From contig JAZUFG010000106.1 of the NCBI GenBank assembly GCA_045640565.1, positions 1 to 9,709 on the forward strand: DNA of 9,709 bases, given 5' to 3'. This DNA is from RGIG3159 sp045640565. Its GTDB lineage: Bacteria; Bacillota; Clostridia; Oscillospirales; Oscillospiraceae. Every line of letters begins with the position of its first letter. Positions within the stretch are counted from its first letter, which is position 1. Positions 6,712-9,709 of this stretch are shown one piece after another. The position numbers were made by a program, and so were the translations under genes. The notes under the pieces were generated by a model. It was not told where the DNA came from and made no database searches. It worked only from the letters and a program-made list of their open reading frames with translations.

Positions 6712-7521
6712 TTAGTATTTCTGCCTCAACAGAATCGTCTCGCACACTCTGTCCGTAATGATCCCTCTATCGCGTTCGGGGTAATAGGGCAGCAGCGGAG
6801 CAAGCTGCGAGCGCAGTTCCTCCTGCGTCAACTTAGGCATACGAAGCACCTGCCCGTACAGACTGTGCACAGTACCGATTTGACGATTGAAGGTCGTGTT
6901 GAACGGTCTTGCCCGCTGTGCAGCGATCAGCGCCTTCGGGTCGATATCCATGGGCGACAGCTGCACGTTGGACAGCAATGCCGCGCCGTTATCGAAGATC
7001 GGGCAGTAATCATATTTTCCGTTCTGCTCCAGAACAGCGATATTATTCAAATGTCGGTCATCGTTGAGAAACAGCGCGTCCACTTCAAAAAGCAGGGTCA
7101 GATATTTAGGGAACAGCTTCAAGCCGGTCAGCTCCGCCGTGGCTTCCGCCAGATACGCAATGCGCTTCTTGTCACTTGTTTGCCGGGCGAGAATGTCCTT
7201 GAGCGGCACGCTGCCTGTTCTTTTGAACAGATGACTCAGTGTGATGATCGACTGCCCGGGCAGCAGGAAATCCCCGCTGCTGCAGCCGGTACGCTCACGC
7301 CCGTGGACATTCATGCGCTCCATCAGATAGGTCGTATACCGGAACGGCGTGTCGCGTTTGATATTGCTTTTCTCCAACAGACGGGAGATCAGCGCCTCTG
7401 CCAACGCCTCATAGCCAAACTGATCCAGCTTGTACCAGCGGCCGTCCTCGTACCATTTTTCCTGATTCCCCTTGGAGGAGGTCTCCGCAATCTTTTCATC
7501 CGTCACAAATTTTACGTTCAT
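6712..7521 (-). CDS. HipA/CtkA-like protein kinase, probable toxin of a toxin-antitoxin pair
   Basis: 269 residues with the core of the HipA kinase family but without its N-terminal subdomain 1, so shorter than E. coli HipA (about 440). An N-terminal SSKGNQEKW loop (15-23) and GRWYKLD (27-33; K31 probable ATP lysine) stand where HipA kinases bind ATP. The catalytic loop is FLNDDRHLNNIAVL (151-164) with D155 and N160. The metal-binding segment is PIFDNGAAL (174-182) with D177. All key residues look intact, so an active Ser/Thr kinase is likely; targets of relatives include aminoacyl-tRNA synthetases (HipA, HipT), but none can be named here. The ATG directly abuts the TAA of the upstream gene, with GAGGTG (7528-7533) inside that gene as ribosome site, so translation is coupled. 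Codon use is richer in G/C than in the MerR and PAP2 genes. Confidence 0.85.
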   Translation of the reverse strand: MNVKFVTDEKIAETSSKGNQEKWYEDGRWYKLDQFGYEALAEALISRLLEKSNIKRDTPFRYTTYLMERMNVHGRERTGCSSGDFLLPGQSIITLSHLFKRTGSVPLKDILARQTSDKKRIAYLAEATAELTGLKLFPKYLTLLFEVDALFLNDDRHLNNIAVLEQNGKYDYCPIFDNGAALLSNVQLSPMDIDPKALIAAQRARPFNTTFNRQIGTVHSLYGQVLRMPKLTQEELRSQLAPLLPYYPERDRGIITDRVCETILLRQKY

Positions 7522-8046
7522 TTAAAGCACCTCGATCCACTGATCATCCTCTGCCATACGCCCCTGCGTCCGCATCACGATCTCCAGCGGGTCATACTCG
7601 TCCAGCCCCAACGCCTCCAGATACTCGCGGATCCCGGCTCTTTCACGCGGCACACAGCGTTCCTCCAGAAAAGCCATGAAGTCATCCCAGGTCGGCATGG
7701 TATTCTTGCCGAAAGCGGTCTTCACGAGATTCTTCGTGCGGTTTTCAATGCATACGGTTTTGTCGGTAAAATCCGCAAATATCTGTGTGCAGATTTTCCG
7801 GCCATCCCGATACAGAAACGTTTTCACATCGTGTTCTTTCTTTTTCCGCGCGAACTGCGACATATTCATCGGGCGGGCAACAACGAGCTTATCCCCGTCA
7901 AAGCTCAGCTCTACCTCGCGGTCATCCTCGGTAATTCCCATCGCTGCGATCCACACAGACGGGATCGTAAGTTTATATGTTTTCGCACCCTTGCCGGCCG
8001 TTCCGCCTGCAGCACTGATGCTGATTTTTGCTTTCCTTTTTTCCAT
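7522..8046 (-). CDS. AbrB/SpoVT-type DNA-binding protein with C-terminal extension, probable antitoxin
   Basis: 174 residues. Residues about 7-57 look like a swapped-hairpin AbrB/MazE domain: KISISAAGG..., TYKLTIPSVWIAAMGI, then DDREVELSFDGDKLVV. Family members dimerise and bind DNA. Residues about 72-174 are an extra domain that I do not recognise, rich in aromatic and acidic residues (DGRKICTQIFADF, PTWDDFMAFLEE, ending EDDQWIEVL). Being encoded with the kinase, it may contact and block it. The start is supported by GGAGGC (8053-8058), 6 nt before the ATG. Its promoter carries a palindrome between -35 and -10, as expected for self-repression by an antitoxin. The stop touches the kinase start with no gap. 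The role as antitoxin is inferred from order, coupling and domain type. Confidence 0.82.
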   Translation of the reverse strand: MEKRKAKISISAAGGTAGKGAKTYKLTIPSVWIAAMGITEDDREVELSFDGDKLVVARPMNMSQFARKKKEHDVKTFLYRDGRKICTQIFADFTDKTVCIENRTKNLVKTAFGKNTMPTWDDFMAFLEERCVPRERAGIREYLEALGLDEYDPLEIVMRTQGRMAEDDQWIEVL

Positions 8047-8064
8047 GGTATCGCCTCCGATAAT

Positions 8065-8093
8065 AGTATAGCAAATTCGGTCCGAATAATCAA
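8065..8093 (-). promoter_or_regulatory. Promoter and operator of the AbrB/HipA-like operon
   Basis: On the minus strand, TTGATT (8088-8093) and TATACT (8065-8070) are 17 bp apart with an extended TG (TGCTATACT). The perfect palindrome ATTCGG-A-CCGAAT (8075-8087) lies inside the spacer, so a bound dimer would block RNA polymerase. The predicted transcript start, about 8058, leaves a leader of only about 12 nt that still contains the ribosome site. Confidence 0.75.
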
Positions 8094-8143
8094 TGTTTTA
8101 CTTTGACATCCTAATATTTTAAACGCTATGGCACAAAACAAGC

Positions 8144-8189
8144 AAAAACGCCTTCATCTGCGACCGGCAAAGTCACTACGAAGGCGTTT
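8144..8189 (-). terminator. Terminator-like hairpin overlapping the end of the 38-codon frame
   Basis: AAACGCCTTC (8146-8155) and GAAGGCGTTT (8180-8189) form a perfect 10-bp stem with a 24-nt loop; on the minus strand the T-run at 8144-8148 follows. It lies 50 bp upstream of the toxin-antitoxin promoter and would stop read-through into it. Confidence 0.55.
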
Positions 8190-8270
8190 CTGGGTGATAT
8201 TATCATCAAACCGCAGAAAAGGAAATGCACGGCTGACGCCGTGATGAGATACAAAGGCAGCTTCTTTCAT
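8154..8270 (-). CDS. Possible 38-codon small protein upstream of the toxin-antitoxin operon
   Basis: A 38-residue frame starts MKEAAFVSHHGVSRAFPFLR and ends in SDFAGRR. It is basic, with no signal peptide or membrane segment. The ATG at 8268-8270 has GGAGG (8279-8283) 8 nt upstream, a near-ideal distance; an in-frame ATG two codons earlier (8274-8276) is too close to that site. The last codons lie within the terminator-like hairpin at 8144-8189. The stretch before the start (ATCGGAGGC-AATGCC) resembles that of the antitoxin gene (ATCGGAGGC-GATACC). I know no family for it. It may be a true small gene, a leader peptide or chance. Confidence 0.35.
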   Translation of the reverse strand: MKEAAFVSHHGVSRAFPFLRFDDNITQKRLRSDFAGRR

Positions 8271-8289
8271 AGGCATTGCCTCCGATCTA

Positions 8290-8319
8290 TATATACTGCA
8301 TTTTAATTAAAAAAATCAA
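8290..8319 (-). promoter_or_regulatory. Possible promoter of the 38-codon frame
   Basis: On the minus strand, TTGATT (8314-8319) and TATATA (8290-8295) are 18 bp apart. The spacer contains the perfect 12-bp palindrome TTTTAATTAAAA (8301-8312). The same -35 hexamer and a palindromic spacer occur at the toxin-antitoxin promoter. A/T richness makes chance quite possible. Confidence 0.35.
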
Positions 8320-8572
8320 TAATGCCGCCGCCGTTAGCGGCTAATGATGTTTCGTCGCTATGCTCCGAAATGATGCTGCCTATTTTATAATAATGCCGGC
8401 GTATAGTCTTGACAAAAGAAGATCCGTGAATTATTCTAAGATCGCAAACGGAGATGCGTTTATAAAAAAAGCGGTTTTCTAAGGCTGTATGAGCTTTTTC
8501 TCGGGTAAAAACGCCGCGGCATCCATAAGGAGAAATTATAGGATATGGACTTTTTGCTTTTATTACAAAACT
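8303..8572 (-). pseudogene. Start-less 90-codon open frame, possible gene remnant or dispersed repeat
   Basis: Reading the minus strand from 8572 to the TAA at 8303-8305 gives 90 codons with no stop and no ATG, GTG or TTG. The translation ends in SIISEHSDETSLAANGGG followed by IIDFFN. It has a natural-looking mix of residues but no domain I can name. It overlaps the promoter and leader of the PAP2 gene on the other strand. The 274-bp stretch 8271-8544 has no other gene candidate. It could be the tail of a decayed gene, part of a repeated intergenic element, or chance. Confidence 0.25.
8409..8437 (+). promoter_or_regulatory. Promoter of the PAP2 phosphatase gene
   Basis: Consensus TTGACA (8409-8414), 17-bp spacer, TATTCT (8432-8437). 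It leaves an untranslated leader of about 100 nt before the ATG. That leader contains AAACG/CGTTT (8446-8461) and other short pairings but no riboswitch I recognise. Confidence 0.6.
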
Positions 8573-9522
8573 TCAGAGAAAGCACCAACGGATTATTAAC
8601 GTCCTTTTTTCAAAAGGCGACATTTTTCGGAGAATTAAACACGGTATTAGTGCTTCTTGCCATCGTTTATTGGTGCATAGACAAGGAGACCGGCAATTTT
8701 CTTATGACCGGCTGGTGCTGGAACCGTTTGCTGAACGGCTTCTTAAAAATAACAGCCTGTATCTATAGACCGTGGATTTCGGATGCAAGAATAGTTCCGG
8801 ATGCGTCCGCTGTATCTACGGCAACCGGTTATTCTTTTCCGAGCGGACACGCTACAAATGCCGGCTCGTTTTTCGGCGGTATTGCCTTAAAGAAAAAGGG
8901 AGAGGTCAAAACATCGTTAAGAGTATTGTGTATAATCGTCTTATTATGTAATGCTTTCAGCCGATTGTATCTGGGTGTTCATACTCCCCTGGATGTATTC
9001 GTGGGATTAGGCGCATCCATTGTGATTATGTTTCTTTGTCGGATCGTGCTGGACAAGACAAAAAACAAAAAGAATGCGGATATTGTCATTGCTTCGATTT
9101 GTGTTGTAATCGGTATTGCTATCGCGATCTATGCATCCGTCAAATCATATCCGGTAGATTATGATGCGGAAGGTAAAATACTTGTTGACGGGCATAAAAT
9201 GGCAGTAGACAGCTTCAAAGGGGTAGGCTGGAATCTTGGGTTCTTTATCGGAGCGATTATTGAAAGAAGATATGTACAGTATACATCCGACGGGACCATT
9301 CAGGAACGCATGGTTCGACTTGTCGGCGGATTACTCGGATTCTATATCGTTAATCTGATCGTATGTAATGTACTTAAACTCTTTATTACGGGAAATCTTG
9401 CAACGATCGTTGCAAGCTTCCTGCAAATGTTCTATATTGTTTTGGTATTCCCCTGGATAATCAAACTTACTCAGAAGGAAAAACAGATAAAACACTATGA
9501 AGAGAGCAAAGCGCAGGCCTGA
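8545..9522 (+). CDS. PAP2-family membrane phosphatase
   Basis: 325 residues. The PAP2/acid-phosphatase signature is complete: K68-x6-R75-P76, P99-S-G-H102, and S139-R140-x5-H146-x3-D150. H102 and H146 are the expected nucleophile and its partner. About six to seven hydrophobic segments (near 33-45, 104-114, 126-138, 150-168, 179-198, 228-240, 258-305) make it an integral membrane enzyme. Members remove phosphate from lipid phosphates such as undecaprenyl diphosphate or phosphatidic acid on the outer face of the membrane; the substrate here is not known. The C-terminal part (180-325) goes well beyond the minimal PAP2 core. AAGGAG (8527-8532) lies 12 nt before the ATG, rather far. The gene uses A/T-rich codons (TTA, ATA, AGA) more than its neighbours. 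It stands alone, divergent from the toxin-antitoxin side, with its own promoter and terminator. Confidence 0.93.
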   Translation: MDFLLLLQNFRESTNGLLTSFFQKATFFGELNTVLVLLAIVYWCIDKETGNFLMTGWCWNRLLNGFLKITACIYRPWISDARIVPDASAVSTATGYSFPSGHATNAGSFFGGIALKKKGEVKTSLRVLCIIVLLCNAFSRLYLGVHTPLDVFVGLGASIVIMFLCRIVLDKTKNKKNADIVIASICVVIGIAIAIYASVKSYPVDYDAEGKILVDGHKMAVDSFKGVGWNLGFFIGAIIERRYVQYTSDGTIQERMVRLVGGLLGFYIVNLIVCNVLKLFITGNLATIVASFLQMFYIVLVFPWIIKLTQKEKQIKHYEESKAQA

Positions 9523-9551
9523 CCGGCCAGTTTAACCGCATACAGATAAAC

Positions 9552-9590
9552 GAAAACCGGGGGACGCGAAATCGTCCCCCGGTTTTCTCG
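9552..9590 (+). terminator. Strong terminator of the PAP2 gene
   Basis: Perfect 15-bp stem (arms 9552-9566 and 9573-9587) around a 6-nt loop, rich in G/C and flanked by AAAA/TTTT, so it should act in both directions. It starts 29 bp after the PAP2 stop. Confidence 0.92.
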
Positions 9591-9599
9591 GGCTTTTGG

Positions 9600-9651
9600 C
9601 GTCCCCGGCGCCTTGCCAAGTGCCCTCGGGTTCAAATCCACATCTATGCAA
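9600..9651 (+). other. Degenerate tRNA 3'-half-like sequence
   Basis: GGGTTCAAATCC (9628-9639) matches the T-loop box of a tRNA, and CTTGCCAAG (9612-9620) just before could be a long variable arm. However, the T-stem pairs at only 3 of 5 positions and no D-arm or acceptor 5' strand precedes it, because the PAP2 terminator is there. It may be a relic or an attachment-site copy, not a working tRNA. From 9651 to the window end nothing is identified, apart from ACCC-TTTC-GGGT (9664-9675), a 4-bp hairpin. Confidence 0.25.
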
Positions 9652-9709
9652 AAAAATCAGCCCACCCTTTCGGGTTGTGTCAAGAATTTTTCGCACATTT
9701 CCAGAGAAC

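Noticed and set aside
6500..6715. 71-codon plus-strand frame between the MerR and kinase genes
   Set aside because: It reads through a terminator hairpin and has no ribosome site or recognisable domain.
6865..8106. 413-codon plus-strand open frame opposite the kinase and antitoxin genes
   Set aside because: It spans two well-supported minus-strand genes and their promoter, and shows no domain; it is a by-product of G/C-rich codon use.
8322..8390. 22-codon plus-strand frame starting MPPPLAAND
   Set aside because: No ribosome site precedes it, and it lies upstream of the PAP2 promoter with no sign of coding.
8438..8544. Riboswitch in the PAP2 leader
   Set aside because: Only short, weak pairings were found and no known riboswitch core motif; there is no terminator T-run before the gene.

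Overview
The window reads as chromosome from a gut-type low-to-mid GC Firmicute, most likely a clostridium of the Lachnospiraceae or Oscillospiraceae kind. This rests on strong AGGAG-type ribosome binding sites, hairpin plus T-run terminators, sigma-A-like promoters with extended -10 elements, a lipoprotein solute-binding protein, and a secreted protein with a KKKK-tailed C-terminal anchor. The species call is inference, since no rRNA or other marker gene is present.

Layout. Positions 1-392 (+) hold the C-terminal part of a polar amino-acid ABC permease, closed by a terminator. An intergenic stretch follows with four tandem 23-bp palindromic repeats (549-640). Next, on the minus strand, is a secreted Cys-rich repeat protein (769-1575) with its own promoter and terminator. 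A three-gene minus-strand operon (5250 down to 1766) encodes a complete RbsB-RbsA-RbsC-type importer: lipoprotein binding protein, double ATPase, permease. Upstream lies a solitary MerR-family regulator with a GyrI-like effector domain (5610-6401, minus). Its promoter has the 19-bp spacer typical of MerR-activated promoters, so it probably controls itself.

The most interesting region is 6541-8572. An AbrB/SpoVT-type DNA-binding protein with an unassigned C-terminal extension is followed with no gap by a compact HipA/CtkA-like kinase. This is a probable toxin-antitoxin module. A perfect 6-1-6 palindrome lies between the -35 and -10 of its promoter, and a long hairpin terminator closes it. Immediately upstream, on the same strand, are a possible 38-codon small gene ending inside a terminator-like hairpin and a start-less open frame that may be a gene remnant.

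The right end carries a divergent PAP2-family membrane phosphatase (8545-9522, +) with a perfect 15-bp terminator stem. After it comes a degenerate tRNA 3'-end-like sequence (about 9600-9650) that may be an old integration scar. Composition changes sharply between the toxin-antitoxin genes and the A/T-rich PAP2 gene, which suggests that 6.5-9.65 kb is accessory DNA of mixed origin.
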